From contig NZ_FNGH01000005.1 in assembly GCF_900102875.1 (NCBI RefSeq), forward strand, positions 186,001 through 250,000: 64,000 nt of DNA, in the 5' to 3' direction. Under the pieces are notes generated by a model. The model ran no database searches, had not been told where the DNA came from, and saw only the letters and a list, made by a program, of their open reading frames with translations. This document shows, piece by piece, positions 44,775-53,878 of the stretch; the first letter of the stretch is position 1, and every line of letters begins with the position of its first letter. The DNA is from Franzmannia pantelleriensis. Its GTDB lineage: Bacteria; Pseudomonadota; Gammaproteobacteria; Pseudomonadales; Halomonadaceae. A program made the position numbers and the translations under genes.

Positions 44775-45989
44775 ATGCAGGCGCATGTGATCATCGTCGG
44801 TGGCGGCATGGTGGGGGCCAGCCTGGCGGCGCTACTGGGTCAGGCCGGGCTGACGGTGACGGTCGTCGACGGGCGTCCCGCGCCGCTGACGCAGCCCTAT
44901 GTGCCGAGCGATACGCCCTCGCCGCGCGTCAGCGCCCTGACACCCGTGTCACAGCGCCTGCTGGAAGGACTTGAGGTATGGCCGCGGCTGGCGAGGATCA
45001 CACCCTACGCCGGTATGCAGGTGTGGGATGGCGAGGGCAGCGGCGAGATTCGCTTCAGCGCCGATCAGGCCGGCGTGCCGCAGTTGGGCCATATCGTCGA
45101 GAACGAGGTGGTGTTGGCGGCCCTCGAAGCGCGTCTGGCCGAATTGCCCAGCGTCACCCAGCGCTACGCGGCCCGGGCCGTTGGCCTGGTTCATGGCGTC
45201 TCGGGTAGCCGCCTGACGCTCGAGGGTGGCGAGACGCTCGAGGCGCCGCTGGTGGTGGCCGCTGATGGTGCGCGCTCGCCGCTGCGAGGGATGGCCGGTA
45301 TCGAGACCCGCGAGGCGGACACCGGCCAGCACGCGCTGGTCACCACGGTGCGGGTCGAACGCAGCCACGCCGGGGTCGCACGCCAGGTGTTCTTGCCTAG
45401 CGGCCCGCTGGCCTTTCTGCCTTTGACCCTCGAGGGTGAGCCCCACTACTGCTCGATCGTCTGGTCGACGTCGCCGGATGAGGCCGAGCGGCTGGCCGGT
45501 CTGTCTCGCCCTGCACTGTCGCTGGCGCTGCATGAGGCCTTCGAGGGACGACTGGGGGATGTCGAGGTCATCGATGATGCCATCGCTATCCCGCTGGTGC
45601 AGCGTCATGCCCGCGACTACGTGCTGCCTGGTCTGGCGCTGATCGGCGACGCCGCGCACAGCATTCACCCACTGGCCGGCCAGGGCGTCAATCTGGGCCT
45701 GATGGACGCCGCAGTCCTCGCCGAGGAGCTGACCGAGGCGCAGCGGCGCGGCGCGGCACTCGGTGACCCGCGCATCCTGTCGCGCTATGCGCGACGGCGG
45801 CGTGGCGACAACGCCGCCATGCTGGCGCTGATGGATGGCTTTCGGCTGCTGTTCGGCACACGCCACCCGGCGCTGACCCTGGCCCGCAACGTCGGCCTTT
45901 CAGGCGTCCACCGGCTGACCCCGCTCAAGCGGCTGATGATGCGCCAGGCCATCGGCGAACGTGGCCGCCTGCCGTTGGCATGTCGCTGA
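44775..45989 (+). CDS. ubiI: UbiI-like FAD monooxygenase of ubiquinone synthesis
   Basis: A 404-residue UbiH/UbiF/UbiI-family hydroxylase with HVIIVGGGMVGASLAALLGQ at the start, PRVSALTPVSQRLL, VAADGARSPLRGMAGI in the middle and GDAAHSIHPLAGQGVNLGLM near the C-terminus. The pepP-ubiH context makes UbiI (C5 hydroxylase) the likeliest member; UbiF cannot be excluded. GGAG lies ahead of the ATG. A permease gene intervenes on the opposite strand between it and ubiH. Confidence 0.8.
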   Translation: MQAHVIIVGGGMVGASLAALLGQAGLTVTVVDGRPAPLTQPYVPSDTPSPRVSALTPVSQRLLEGLEVWPRLARITPYAGMQVWDGEGSGEIRFSADQAGVPQLGHIVENEVVLAALEARLAELPSVTQRYAARAVGLVHGVSGSRLTLEGGETLEAPLVVAADGARSPLRGMAGIETREADTGQHALVTTVRVERSHAGVARQVFLPSGPLAFLPLTLEGEPHYCSIVWSTSPDEAERLAGLSRPALSLALHEAFEGRLGDVEVIDDAIAIPLVQRHARDYVLPGLALIGDAAHSIHPLAGQGVNLGLMDAAVLAEELTEAQRRGAALGDPRILSRYARRRRGDNAAMLALMDGFRLLFGTRHPALTLARNVGLSGVHRLTPLKRLMMRQAIGERGRLPLACR

Positions 45990-46001
45990 ATCACGTGCTC
46001 G

Positions 46002-46634
46002 CTACGCCGGGACCTGAGCGGCCGAGGTCCAGACCTGTGTCATGGCATCGAGCTGGCGTGACAGGCGCGCGTTGAGTGCCTTCAGGGTCATGGCATCGTC
46101 GCTGACGAACTCCACGAACATCATGTTGAGGCTGTTGAACAGCAGGTCGCCCAGCGCGTCGGTATCCATCTGCGCATCGATCTCTCCTTGAGCCTGCCCG
46201 CTGGCGAGCAGCGCCTGGACCTGGGCGCGCAGGCGCTCATCGAGCTGATGATAGAGCACCCCGTTAGGCGTCAGTGGCGCCTCGATGGATAGCGCCATGG
46301 CCGCTCGCCACATCTCCTTGCTGAGGTAGTTGAGCGAGTGATTGTAGTAGTGGCTGATCAATGCCTGCAGGGCCTCGCGCATTCCCGCCGGGGGGGTGGC
46401 CAGCAGCGTCTCACCGGCGGCGAGCACCTCTTCCACCTCCATGGCGACGATGGCGATCAGGATATCGCCCTTGGTGGTGTAGTAGTTGTAGACCGTACCT
46501 ACCGATACCTCGGCGATCTCGGCGATGTCCTCGATACGCACATGGCGGTAGCCGCTGCTGCGAAACAGCTGCGTGGACGCCGCAAGGATCCGGCGTTTGC
46601 GGTCGGCTTTCTGGCGTGTGCGAAGTCCCGTCAC
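46002..46634 (-). CDS. TetR-family transcriptional regulator
   Basis: A 210-residue regulator. Helix-turn-helix at about residues 27-55 (IRIEDIAEIAEVSVGTVYNYY in part), with RKRRILAASTQLFRSSGY before it, then a helical ligand domain with several Met/Leu-rich helices. It is divergent from the ABC importer operon, and the gap carries strong inverted repeats, so it very likely controls that operon and itself. The effector is probably the imported compound or a product of the hydrolase. Confidence 0.9.
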   Translation of the reverse strand: MTGLRTRQKADRKRRILAASTQLFRSSGYRHVRIEDIAEIAEVSVGTVYNYYTTKGDILIAIVAMEVEEVLAAGETLLATPPAGMREALQALISHYYNHSLNYLSKEMWRAAMALSIEAPLTPNGVLYHQLDERLRAQVQALLASGQAQGEIDAQMDTDALGDLLFNSLNMMFVEFVSDDAMTLKALNARLSRQLDAMTQVWTSAAQVPA

Positions 46635-46664
46635 TCACCTTCTCCCGGGTGATGAATAGCGTTT

Positions 46665-46707
46665 AAAAATATTATTGACGTTAAACTTGAACCTGTTCAA
46701 TATTTTT
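46665..46707. promoter_or_regulatory. Nested inverted repeats and promoter of the ABC importer operon
   Basis: AAAAATATT at 46665-46673 is matched by AATATTTTT at 46699-46707, and between them TTGAAC-CT-GTTCAA forms a 14-bp near-palindrome at 46687-46700. On the plus strand TTGACG (46675-46680) and CAATAT (46698-46703) with 17-bp spacing could be -35 and -10, placing the palindrome between them, the classic place for TetR repression. Confidence 0.6.
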
Positions 46708-46758
46708 TTGAGCCGACCGCCCGTTGTCGGTGCTGCCCACTCCCCGGGAGACAACAAG

Positions 46759-47832
46759 ATGAACAAGATCCGTTTGACACAGGCCGCTGGCCTGCCCGCC
46801 TGTGCTCTGCTCGGTCTGGCGGCACTCCCCGCCCAGGCTCAGGCCCAGGATACGCTCAATGCCCTGGTGTGGTGCGATCACACCGATGCCGCGCTGATCG
46901 AACCCTTCGAAGAGGCCCATGGCGTCACCGTCAACCTGCGCGAGTATGAGGGCACCGGTGCCGCCTTCGCCATGCTCGAGCAGTCACGCCCCGGCGACTG
47001 GGACGTGCTGGTCATCGATACCATCGATGTGCCGCGCGCCGTCGAGGCGGGCCTGCTGGCCGCATTGCCGGATGATGAACTGCCCACCGACGACTTCTTC
47101 CCCGAGGTGGTGATGGCCTCCAGTAATAGCGTCGACGGCACGACCTATGCGGTGACCGAGAAGTTCGGCTATAACACCATCTCCTACAATGCCGACCGGG
47201 TCGATCCTGCCGACCTCGATGATCTGCTGGCGATCTGGTCCGGCGAGAGCGGTGCACGCCTCGCGATCTACGACTACTACCTGCCGGTGATCGGCCTGGT
47301 CGCGGTGGGACTGGGGCTGGACACCTCGGATCTCACCGCCGACGACCTGCCGGCGATTCGTGACGAGCTGTTCAAGATGAAGGCGGCGTCGCGGTCGGTA
47401 GGCGAGGTGGTGGCGAGCCAGACCGCGCTGGCTACCGGTGAGGCGGACATCATCGTCGGCGGCGGTGAATGGCTGACCGCGGTACTGGCCGAGGAGCAGC
47501 CCGAGCTGACCTGGACGATTCCCGAGCAGGGCGCGGTGCGCTGGTCGCAGTCCATCGCCGTGCTCGAGGAGAGCCAGAACCAGGATCTGGCAGTGGAGTT
47601 CGTCAAGTACGTCGTCAGCGCGGAAGGCCAGGCGGCGCTGGCGACCTCGTCGTGCTTCTGGGGCATGCCCGCCAACCAGCGTGCCGGTGAGCTGCTCAGC
47701 GATGAGCAGAGGGCGGTGCTGCGCTGGGACGAGCAGGACGACTACCTGTCGCGCAGCCAGCTCTATCCGGCACCGGGTGCGCAGCTCGACGGCCAGATGC
47801 AGGATCTGTGGCTCGAGATGCTGCAGCACTGA
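46759..47832 (+). CDS. PotD-like ABC transporter substrate-binding protein
   Basis: A 357-residue periplasmic protein from the ATG at 46759 with GGGAG upstream. Signal peptide residues 1-28, with cleavage around AQAQA-QD. The mature part has the spermidine/putrescine-binding-protein fold: LNALVWCDHTDAALIEPFEE at the start, WDVLVIDTIDVPRAVEAGLL, EKFGYNTISYNADRV and, near the C-terminus, FVKYVVSAEGQAALATSSCF. The ligand is not clear from sequence; such proteins also bind other small amines or amides. First gene of a four-gene importer plus hydrolase operon. Confidence 0.85.
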   Translation: MNKIRLTQAAGLPACALLGLAALPAQAQAQDTLNALVWCDHTDAALIEPFEEAHGVTVNLREYEGTGAAFAMLEQSRPGDWDVLVIDTIDVPRAVEAGLLAALPDDELPTDDFFPEVVMASSNSVDGTTYAVTEKFGYNTISYNADRVDPADLDDLLAIWSGESGARLAIYDYYLPVIGLVAVGLGLDTSDLTADDLPAIRDELFKMKAASRSVGEVVASQTALATGEADIIVGGGEWLTAVLAEEQPELTWTIPEQGAVRWSQSIAVLEESQNQDLAVEFVKYVVSAEGQAALATSSCFWGMPANQRAGELLSDEQRAVLRWDEQDDYLSRSQLYPAPGAQLDGQMQDLWLEMLQH

Positions 47833-47834
47833 TC

Positions 47835-48683
47835 ATGGCGATATCCAACACGCTTCGCGGCTGGGGTTTCGTCACCCCGGCCCTGTTCTGGACGCTGGCC
47901 TTCTTCGTCGCTCCCTTCGCCATTATGGTGGCGATGAGCCTGGCGACCCTGGAAGGCCGTGAGCTGATCTGGGGCCTCGACCTCGCCAACTACCGCCGGC
48001 TGTTCGGTCAGTCGTTCCTGTCCGGTGCCATTATCGTCTCGCTGCAGATCACCCTGACGGTGACGCTGATCTCGATCCTGCTGGCCTATCCGCTGGCCTG
48101 GATCATCGCCTTCCGGGTGCCGCCGCGCTGGCAGCGGCTGGTGCTGCTGCTGGCGATCCTGCCGTTCTGGACCTCCTATGTGGTGCGCTCCTACTCTTGG
48201 CTGCTGGTGCTGTCCCGCGAGGGCATCGTCAATAATGCCCTGATGTCGCTGGGGGTGATCGCCGAGCCGCTGCAGATGGCCAGCACACGTTTCGCCACCG
48301 TGACTGGCTTCGTGCACTTCTTCGTGATGCTGCTGACGCTGACGATTTTCGCCAATCTGGTCCAGCTGTCGCCCAACTATCGACGTGCGGCGACCGATCT
48401 CGGCGCCAGCGGCTGGCAGGCGTTTCGCCACGTGATTCTGCCGCTGACCCTGCCGGGCATCATGGTGGGCGCCTTCCTGACCTTCGTGCTGTGCATCGGT
48501 GACTACATCACGCCGCAGATTCTCGGCGGCAACAATGAACTGACGGTGCCCCAGGTGATCATGGTGCAGTTGGGGCGGCGCGGCGACTTCCCGCTGGCCG
48601 CGGCGCTGTCCATCGTGCTGATGGGGCTGGTGACACTCGCCTATTTGGCCAGCGCACGCTGGCTGCGACTGGACAGGGTGTGA
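47835..48683 (+). CDS. ABC transporter permease (PotB-like)
   Basis: A 282-residue inner-membrane permease starting two bases after the binding-protein stop. Six membrane segments are visible, and the ATPase-contact EAA loop reads RRAATDLGASGWQAFRHVIL in residues near 185-205. PSWTSYVVRSYSWLLVLSREG-like sequence (here FWTSYVVRSYSWLLVL) is typical of PotB. It pairs with the next gene to form the channel. Confidence 0.9.
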   Translation: MAISNTLRGWGFVTPALFWTLAFFVAPFAIMVAMSLATLEGRELIWGLDLANYRRLFGQSFLSGAIIVSLQITLTVTLISILLAYPLAWIIAFRVPPRWQRLVLLLAILPFWTSYVVRSYSWLLVLSREGIVNNALMSLGVIAEPLQMASTRFATVTGFVHFFVMLLTLTIFANLVQLSPNYRRAATDLGASGWQAFRHVILPLTLPGIMVGAFLTFVLCIGDYITPQILGGNNELTVPQVIMVQLGRRGDFPLAAALSIVLMGLVTLAYLASARWLRLDRV

Positions 48684-48685
48684 TC

Positions 48686-49456
48686 ATGCGTAGACTGCAG
48701 TGGGGATATCTGTTGCTGGCCTTTGCCTTCATCTACCTGCCGGTGGCCTCGCTGGTGTTGTTCTCGTTCAAGGACGGCAGCCTGCCGCTACCGCCCTTCG
48801 AGGGGCCGACCCTGCGCTGGTATGGCGAGGTGCTCGGCGATCGACGGCTGATGGCGGCGCTTGGCCACTCGCTGATGGTGGCGGTGGGCTCGTCGCTGAC
48901 CGCCTGCGTGCTGGGCTTTCTGGCCGCCTACGGTCTGGCGCGCCACGTGCTGCCGGGGTCGCTGTGGCTGCGCGGGCTGTTGATTGCACCGATGACGGTC
49001 AGCTACCTGATCGTCGGCCTGGGCCTGCTGATCGTCTTCAACCAGCTCGGCATCGGCCTGTCGCTGTGGGCGGCGGGCATCGGCCATGTGGTGATCAACC
49101 TGCCGCTGTGCTTTGCGATCATCTACGCCTCGATGGGCGCCCAGCAGCAGAATATCGAGCGCGCCGCCCGCGATCTCGGCGCCGGCGAGGCGCGGGTGAT
49201 CACCCTGGTCACGGTGCCGATGCTGGCGCCGGCGATCCTGGCGGCATTCTTCCTGGCCATGACCCTGAGCTGGGATGAGTTCGTGATCGCCTTCCTGCTC
49301 ACCCGCTTCGAGGTGACCCTGCCGGTGGAGATCTGGAGCCTGCTGCGCTCGGGGCTCTCGTCGAAGACCAATGCCATCGGCAGCATCGTGTTCCTTGGCT
49401 CGGCCGCCATCGTGCTGCTACTCGAACTGTTCATCTTCGGAAGACGCCGCCCATGA
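48686..49456 (+). CDS. ABC transporter permease (PotC-like)
   Basis: A 256-residue permease with AFIYLPVASLVLFSFKDGS at the start, six membrane segments and the EAA loop IERAARDLGAGEARVITLVT near residue 160. A GTG at 48680 overlapping the previous stop is an alternative start, but the ATG at 48686 has AGGG at a better distance. Its stop overlaps the ATPase start as ATGA. Confidence 0.9.
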   Translation: MRRLQWGYLLLAFAFIYLPVASLVLFSFKDGSLPLPPFEGPTLRWYGEVLGDRRLMAALGHSLMVAVGSSLTACVLGFLAAYGLARHVLPGSLWLRGLLIAPMTVSYLIVGLGLLIVFNQLGIGLSLWAAGIGHVVINLPLCFAIIYASMGAQQQNIERAARDLGAGEARVITLVTVPMLAPAILAAFFLAMTLSWDEFVIAFLLTRFEVTLPVEIWSLLRSGLSSKTNAIGSIVFLGSAAIVLLLELFIFGRRRP

Positions 49457-50508
49457 CCGCACCCATTACCATCGCGTCGCTGTGCCACGATTTCCAGGAC
49501 TTTCGCGCCCTGCACGATATCGACCTGGAGATCGCCGCGGGCGAGTACATCGTGCTGCTCGGCCCGTCGGGCTGCGGCAAGACCACGCTGCTGTCGATCC
49601 TCGGCGGCTTTATCGTGCCGACCCAGGGCGCGGTGAAGATCGGCGGTCGCGACATGACCGGCGTGGCGCCGGCCAAGCGACCCACCACCACCATGTTTCA
49701 GGACTATGCGCTGTTCCCGCATATGACCCTGCGCGACAACGTTGCCTTCGGGCTGCGCATGCGTGGCATGGCGCGGCGCGAGCGCCACGCCCGCGCCGAG
49801 CGGCTGCTCGAGCTCGTAGGGCTGCACGGCGATGCTGGCAAGCGCCCCCATGAGTTGTCCGGCGGTCAGCGCCAGCGGGTGGCGTTGGCACGCGCCCTGG
49901 CGGTAGAGCCGGACGTGCTGCTGCTGGATGAGCCGCTGGGAGCGCTGGACCTCAAGCTGCGCCGCACCATGCAGGATGAGCTCAAGAGTCTGCAGCGCGA
50001 GTTCGGTACCACCTTCATTCACGTCACCCACGATCAGGAGGAGGCGATGGCCATCGCCGACCGCATCGTGGTGATGAATCGCGGCCGTATCGAGGACGTG
50101 GGGCCGCCAACGCGGGTCTATCAGCGCCCCGCCAGCCTGTTCGCCGCCAACTTCATGGGCGAGACCAACCGCCTACCCGCCACGCGTGGTGAACACGGGC
50201 TGGAGACGCCGTTTGGCCACCTCGCGCCTCCGCAGGCGCTGATCGGCGACGGGCCCTTTACCGTCTGCCTGCGCCCGGAGCAGATTCGCAGCGGGACCGA
50301 GGGCTGGGCGCTGGGCAGTGCCCGCGTCGGCGACAGCGCCTTCTTCGGCACCCACTTCCGCTGCCACCTACACTGTGAAGATGAGGCCGCCACCACCCTG
50401 ATTGCCCACCTGCCGCCAGAGGTGCAGCCGCAGCCCGGGGCCAGGCTGGCGCTGTCGGTGGATCCGGCTCAACTGAGTGTTTTCGCCGCCGAAGAGGTGT
50501 CGTCATGA
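49453..50508 (+). CDS. ABC transporter ATP-binding protein (PotA-like)
   Basis: A 351-residue ATPase. Walker A GPSGCGKTT is near residue 37, the Q-loop in MFQDYALFPHMTLRDNVAFG, the signature LSGGQRQRVALARALA, Walker B VLLLDEPLGALD and the switch His in HVTHDQEEAM. The C-terminal 110 residues form a TOBE-type regulatory domain. It energises import through the two permeases. Its stop overlaps the start of the hydrolase gene as ATGA, so the hydrolase is coupled to the importer. Confidence 0.92.
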   Translation: MTAPITIASLCHDFQDFRALHDIDLEIAAGEYIVLLGPSGCGKTTLLSILGGFIVPTQGAVKIGGRDMTGVAPAKRPTTTMFQDYALFPHMTLRDNVAFGLRMRGMARRERHARAERLLELVGLHGDAGKRPHELSGGQRQRVALARALAVEPDVLLLDEPLGALDLKLRRTMQDELKSLQREFGTTFIHVTHDQEEAMAIADRIVVMNRGRIEDVGPPTRVYQRPASLFAANFMGETNRLPATRGEHGLETPFGHLAPPQALIGDGPFTVCLRPEQIRSGTEGWALGSARVGDSAFFGTHFRCHLHCEDEAATTLIAHLPPEVQPQPGARLALSVDPAQLSVFAAEEVSS

Positions 50509-51242
50509 GCCAGCGTGCCCGTCCCGAGGAGTGGTATGCCACGCAGACGGTGGGTGACGACGTCACGCACATCGAAGAGCCCTTTATCCAGGCCTTCTAT
50601 CGCTGCAATATCTGGCACGTGCGCGGCCGCGATCGCGACATGCTGGTCGATAGCGGCATGGGCGTGGTGTCGCTGCGCGAGTGGGTGCCGCTGGTCACCG
50701 AACGGCCCTTGACCGCGGTGGCCAGCCATACCCATTTCGACCATATCGGCTGTCATCACGAGTTCGAGGACAGGGTGGTGCACCGCGCCGAGGCGGATAT
50801 CCTCGCCAGCCCTGGGCGGCGCGCGACCCTGGCCGACCCCTATGTCAGCGAGGCGATCTTTGACCGGCTGCCGCCGCTGCCCTTTGCGGCCACCACCTAC
50901 GCCGTCAAGGCGGCCCCCGCCACCCGACAGGTGGAGGACGGTGACGTCATAGATCTCGGCGACCGGGTCTTCGAGGTAATCCATACGCCGGGCCACTCCC
51001 CCGGCGGGATCGCCCTGTGGGAGGCGCGCAGCGGCATCCTGTTTACCGGCGATATCGTCTACGACGGGCCGCTGATCGAGGATACCTACCACGCCAACGC
51101 CGCCGACTACGAGCGCTCGATGCGGCGGTTGTACGATCTGCCACTGAGGGTGGTCCACGGCGGCCACTTCCCCAGCTACGGGCGTGAGCGGCACCGCCAG
51201 ATTATCCATGCCTGGCTGGAAGGCAAAGAGGGCTGCCGCTGA
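50505..51242 (+). CDS. Metallo-beta-lactamase-fold hydrolase
   Basis: A 245-residue cytoplasmic hydrolase with a complete dinuclear metal site: H75, H77, D79 and H80 in SHTHFDHIG, H164 in TPGHSPGG, D183 in TGDIVYDGPL and H221 in VVHGGHFPSYG. No signal peptide. It ends a TetR-controlled importer operon, so it probably processes the imported compound, perhaps by opening an ester, lactone or thioester; the sequence does not tell which. Glyoxalase-II-like and lactonase-like members share these motifs. Confidence 0.88.
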   Translation: MSQRARPEEWYATQTVGDDVTHIEEPFIQAFYRCNIWHVRGRDRDMLVDSGMGVVSLREWVPLVTERPLTAVASHTHFDHIGCHHEFEDRVVHRAEADILASPGRRATLADPYVSEAIFDRLPPLPFAATTYAVKAAPATRQVEDGDVIDLGDRVFEVIHTPGHSPGGIALWEARSGILFTGDIVYDGPLIEDTYHANAADYERSMRRLYDLPLRVVHGGHFPSYGRERHRQIIHAWLEGKEGCR

Positions 51243-51267
51243 TATAGGCAGCCTCGATGCGATGAGG

Positions 51268-51299
51268 TCAGGGCTTGGCGGCTCACCGCCAAGCCCTGA
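51268..51299. terminator. 14-bp hairpin between the hydrolase and ctpA
   Basis: TCAGGGCTTGGCGG (51268-51281) pairs perfectly with CCGCCAAGCCCTGA (51286-51299), with a CTCA loop, in the convergent gap. No long T-tract follows. It is likely a shared transcription barrier. Confidence 0.7.
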
Positions 51300-51311
51300 T
51301 GTCGTTGCGGC

Positions 51312-52601
51312 TTAGCCTGCCGCGGAGCGGCGGTGGCCCACCACGTTGAGCGCCTTGAGCAGGTTGAGTGCTTCGTTGAGCTGGTAGTCATCGCGCAGCC
51401 GTTCGCTACTGCTGGTACCAGGTTCGCGCGTCTCTTCCCGCGAGCGAAGGTGCCCCTCGAGGTCAGATTCACGCAGCTGGCGGCTGCTCTCGGTCACTTC
51501 CAGCCGTCCGCGCACTACTTCTACGTCGGGCACGATGCCCTGGGCCTGAATCGAGCGGCCGTTGGGGGTGTAGTAGAGCGCGGTGGTCAGCTTGAGGCCG
51601 TCGCCGTTGCCCAGCGGCATGACCTGCTGCACCGAGCCCTTGCCGAAGCTCTCGGTGCCCATCACCACGGCGCGGCGCTGATCCTGCAGGGCGCCGGCGA
51701 CGATCTCCGCCGCCGAGGCGCTGCCGCCGTTGATCAGGACCACCAGCGGTACGTCCGGAGCGGCGGTGTCGCGGTTGGCGGAGAAGCTGAGCTCGCTGTC
51801 GGCCAGACGACCCTCGGTATAAACGATCAGGCCGCTGTCGAGGAAGGCGTCGGAGACTGCCACCGCGGCCTGGAGTACGCCGCCGGGGTTGTTGCGGAGG
51901 TCGAGCACCAGGCCGTCAAGGGGGGCGTCGGCCTCCATACGGGACAGCGCCTGGCGCACTTGATCACCGGTGCGGTTCTGGAACTGGCTGACCCGCAGGT
52001 AGCCGTAGCCGGGCTCGAGCAGTTCACTGCGCACGCTCTCGCTGCGAATCACCTCGCGGGTCAGGGTGATCTCGCGGGGGCTGTCCTCGCCGCGACGCTG
52101 GATGGTGATCTCGAGGTCGGTGCCGGGCTCGCCGCGCATCAGGTTGACCGCCTCCTGCAGCGACATGCGATCGGTGGACTGGCCCTCGACGCGCATGATC
52201 AGGTCGCGGGACTGCAGGCCGGCGCGAGACGCAGGAGTGTCGTCGATGGGGGTGATCACCGTCAGTTGGCCATCTTCCATGCCGACTTCGATGCCGATAC
52301 CGCCAAACTCGCCCTGGGTCGATTCGCGCAGAGAGCGGAACTCGTCCTGGTCGAGGTAGGCCGAGTGCGGGTCGAGCTCGCTGAGCATCCCGCGCATGGC
52401 GTTGCGCAGCAGGGTGCTGTCGTCGACCTCGTCGACATAGGCGCGCTTGATGCGCTCGAAGATCTCGGCAAAGGTCTGAACATCCTCGACCGGCAGCTCA
52501 TTGACCGGCGTGCTGTTGGCCGCCGTGGCGTGCAGGGGCATCGCCAGCAGCGCCAGCGAGGCGGCCAGGGCGATCAGGGGTTTGCAAGCAGTGTCGAGCA
52601 T
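51312..52601 (-). CDS. ctpA: Carboxyl-terminal processing protease (S41 family)
   Basis: A 429-residue periplasmic protease from the ATG at 52601 (GGAG upstream). Signal peptide residues 1-27 (LLAMPLHATA). A PDZ domain follows (about 85-165; GIGIEVGMEDGQLTVITPID), then the S41 catalytic core with LVVLINGGSASAAEIVAGAL (nucleophile Ser) and ESFGKGSVQQVMPLG (Lys). Such proteases act on peptidoglycan hydrolases and other envelope proteins. It follows envC and gpmI in the usual order. Confidence 0.95.
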   Translation of the reverse strand: MLDTACKPLIALAASLALLAMPLHATAANSTPVNELPVEDVQTFAEIFERIKRAYVDEVDDSTLLRNAMRGMLSELDPHSAYLDQDEFRSLRESTQGEFGGIGIEVGMEDGQLTVITPIDDTPASRAGLQSRDLIMRVEGQSTDRMSLQEAVNLMRGEPGTDLEITIQRRGEDSPREITLTREVIRSESVRSELLEPGYGYLRVSQFQNRTGDQVRQALSRMEADAPLDGLVLDLRNNPGGVLQAAVAVSDAFLDSGLIVYTEGRLADSELSFSANRDTAAPDVPLVVLINGGSASAAEIVAGALQDQRRAVVMGTESFGKGSVQQVMPLGNGDGLKLTTALYYTPNGRSIQAQGIVPDVEVVRGRLEVTESSRQLRESDLEGHLRSREETREPGTSSSERLRDDYQLNEALNLLKALNVVGHRRSAAG

Positions 52602-52711
52602 GATGACTCCGATCCGCAGGTAAGAGACGGCACCAGCGCACGCCGATGGAGATGCCCAGCATAGCCGCTGCGCCGTCGGTGAATCCATAGTGGCCTTATG
52701 ACCACATTTCC

Positions 52712-53878
52712 TCAGCGTTGTGCGATCCAGCCTTGAGGATCGATCGGCTCGCCGTTACGCCGCACTTCGAAGTAGAGCGCGCTGCGGCCCTGGCCGCCGC
52801 TGTTGCCGACCGCACCCAGTACGTCACCCCGCGACACGGCGCTGCCGACCTCGGCGGAGAAGTGCTGCAGGTGGGCATGCAGGGTCATGACCTGATCGCC
52901 GTGGTCGACGATCAGCAGATTACCGAAGCCGCGCATCCAGTCGGCGAATACCACTCGGCCACTGTGCACGGCCGTGACCGGGGTGCCTTCGCCGGCCTGG
53001 ATCAGCATGCCGTTGCGGCTGATGCCGTCACCGCGGCCGAAACTCGAGGTCACCGACCCCTGTACCGGCCAGGGCAGGTCGCCCTGAGTCTCGGCGATGG
53101 CGGTGGAAGGCGGCGGCTCCGAGAGTCGTGCCATCTCCTCGCGGACCTGCTGCAGCACTCGCTCGGCGTCGTCGCGGTCGCGATCGAGGCCGTCGAGGCG
53201 TTGCTGCTCGCTGGCGTAACGTGCATCCAGCGAGGCCACCAGCGCTTCGCGTTCCTGCATCTGCTCGGCCAGGTCGGCGCTGCGTTCGGCCAGCTCGTCG
53301 CCCAGTGCAGCCAGCTCGGCGTCGCGGGCATCCAGAGAGGCCTGGTTTTCGACCAGGCGCTCATCGAGGGCGGCGATGGCATCGAGGCGTTCGTTGCGCG
53401 CGCGGCTCAGGTGGTTGAGGTAGGTCTGCAGGCGGTCGAGGCGTGCCGGGTCATCCTGATTGAGCAGTAGCTTGAGCTGCGGGGTGTGACCCAGCCGATA
53501 GAGCGCCTCGAGCTGGGTGGCGAGGGCCTCGAGCTGGGCGTCGCGCTCGGCCTCCAACACGCCGCGCTGCCGCTCGAGTTCGTCGATCTCGTCGGCCACC
53601 TCGCGGCGCTCGGCCTGGAGGGTATCCAGGCGGCGGTGGGTGTCGGCCAGCGCGGTCTCCACCTCGCGTAGCGCACGGTCGGCGTCGTCGCGGTCCTCGC
53701 GGGTCGTTTCAAGGCGCCGCGACACCGCCTGGATCTCGCTACCAATGGCGTCCAGACGCTCCTCGGCGCGGCGCTCGCGGTCCTCGCTGGCATGGCCCGC
53801 TAGCGGCAGGCTGAGTAGCAGCCCGACGGCGAGGGCCGCCGGGCCGTACCGGAGGCTGCGACGCATGCTAGGCCTCAT
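52712..53878 (-). CDS. envC: Murein hydrolase activator EnvC
   Basis: A 388-residue periplasmic protein. The ATG at 53878 overlaps the gpmI stop as ATGA; the ATG at 53866, with GAGG upstream, may be the true one. Signal sequence, then long coiled coil (about 30-260, many Glu/Arg/Leu heptads), then a LytM domain (about 285-385). The metal ligands are degraded: the HxxxD site reads NGMLIQ and the last His is replaced in YFEVR, while HAH remains. This matches EnvC, which activates amidases AmiA/AmiB without cutting itself. Confidence 0.92.
   Translation of the reverse strand: MRPSMRRSLRYGPAALAVGLLLSLPLAGHASEDRERRAEERLDAIGSEIQAVSRRLETTREDRDDADRALREVETALADTHRRLDTLQAERREVADEIDELERQRGVLEAERDAQLEALATQLEALYRLGHTPQLKLLLNQDDPARLDRLQTYLNHLSRARNERLDAIAALDERLVENQASLDARDAELAALGDELAERSADLAEQMQEREALVASLDARYASEQQRLDGLDRDRDDAERVLQQVREEMARLSEPPPSTAIAETQGDLPWPVQGSVTSSFGRGDGISRNGMLIQAGEGTPVTAVHSGRVVFADWMRGFGNLLIVDHGDQVMTLHAHLQHFSAEVGSAVSRGDVLGAVGNSGGQGRSALYFEVRRNGEPIDPQGWIAQR

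Noticed and set aside
51333-52664. 443-codon open frame opposite ctpA
   Set aside because: Antisense shadow of an unmistakable S41 protease; composition skewed to Gly, Ala, Val and His.
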